Origin: Deltaproteobacteria bacterium | Lineage (GTDB): Bacteria > Desulfobacterota > DSM-4660 > Desulfatiglandales > Desulfatiglandaceae | Reading direction: 5' to 3' | Assembly (NCBI GenBank): GCA_011051075.1 | Contig: DREN01000446.1 | Location: forward strand, 1-15,250 | DNA: 15,250 bases | Shown: one piece after another, positions 15,161 through 15,250 of the stretch | How positions within the stretch are numbered: position 1 is the first letter of the stretch | How the letters are laid out: the number at the start of each line of letters is the position of its first letter | The notes under the pieces: generated by a model | The model's input: only the letters and a program-made list of their open reading frames with translations | Told to the model about the DNA's origin: nothing | Databases searched by the model: none | Program-made: the position numbers and the translations under genes

Positions 15161-15250
15161 AATTCTGGATACGGGATATATCCCGCCCGCGGCGGGAGTC
15201 CGTCCGTGGGGGCCTCTTTTCCAAAGGACGCAAAACCCTGTCTCGTTGCA
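15161..15250. repeat. Direct repeat, unit B (90 bp, cut by window end)
   Basis: Identical to 14923-15012 at every position I compared, and still matching at the last base of the window, so the repeat is longer than 90 bp. The intervening 148 bp (15013-15160) is non-coding. This is either a tandem array with 238 bp period or two copies of a dispersed palindromic element; an assembly artefact at a contig edge is also possible. Confidence 0.85.

Larger units (their letters stand above)
14629..15250. other. Non-coding right end with operon promoter and a direct repeat
   Basis: No convincing gene is seen. Open frames such as 14815-15162 cross the repeats and have no protein character. The first 75 bases hold the likely promoter of the minus-strand operon. 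At 14857-14886 a GC-rich dyad (CACGCG/CGCGTG with an inner AGCG/CGCT) is present. Short A/T-rich phrases like AAATTACAA recur at 14803 and 14830. An exact 90 bp direct repeat takes up most of the remainder. Confidence 0.6.

Noticed and set aside
14815..15162. 115-residue plus-strand open frame at the right end
   Set aside because: It spans the direct repeat and palindromes, has no ribosome binding site and no protein-like pattern.
14923..15250. CRISPR array
   Set aside because: Two 90 bp units 238 bp apart do not fit the short repeats and regular spacers of an array, and no cas gene is nearby.
1..15250. tRNA, rRNA or other standard RNA genes
   Set aside because: I looked for cloverleaf-like and conserved RNA signatures in the gaps and saw none; a covariance search could not be run here.

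Overview
The window looks like part of a bacterial chromosome. It has moderately high GC, divergent gene blocks, and gene types I associate with Deltaproteobacteria/Desulfobacterota: a HY/HSYAD-type protein like DUF6765, a PPDK-like dikinase next to a divergent GAPDH, and dispersed palindromic repeats built around 'CGCAAAGGCGC'. No rRNA, tRNA or other taxonomic marker is present, so the assignment is inference.

Layout. 1-338 is an AT-rich leader. 339-1112 (+) encodes a crotonase-fold protein that lacks both classical hydratase glutamates. 1113-2332 holds small palindromes, a compact folded element (1494-1614), the frame-broken tail of a formylglycine-generating-enzyme (FGE-sulfatase) protein, and copy 1 of a ~220 bp dispersed repeat. 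2333-2857 (+) is a truncated AAA_14/DUF4143-type ATPase. 2768-4232 (-) is an SH3b lipoprotein and its C-terminal domain, split into two frames at a short homopolymer. Copy 2 of the dispersed repeat, inverted, lies at about 4326-4556. This 1.7-4.6 kb stretch is an area of decay and repeats.

4726-9115 (+) is a tightly packed, probably co-transcribed cluster: a DUF6765-like protein, a PLP aminotransferase, a small Dph6-like PP-loop ATPase (GTG start at 6926), and an exported M6-like metalloprotease. The protease frame has a single UGA at 8372-8374. It then stays open for 247 codons and contains conserved family sequence. A stem-loop 12 nt after the UGA sits where a bacterial selenocysteine insertion element (SECIS) would be. 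The UGA takes the position of the Asp in the InhA-type 'HExxHxxGLPDLYD' zinc motif. This is the strongest candidate for something undescribed; a recent nonsense mutation is the competing explanation.

Convergent to it, 9136-14628 (-) is a two-gene operon. A 1401-residue protein has the PPDK nucleotide-binding and phospho-His domains but no C-terminal PEP/pyruvate barrel, and carries about 900 unrecognised helical residues in front. Its stop codon abuts the start of a 428-residue GAPDH with an altered dinucleotide-binding region. A plausible promoter lies at 14670-14699. The right end (14629-15250) is non-coding and carries an exact 90 bp direct repeat with a 238 bp period, running off the window.
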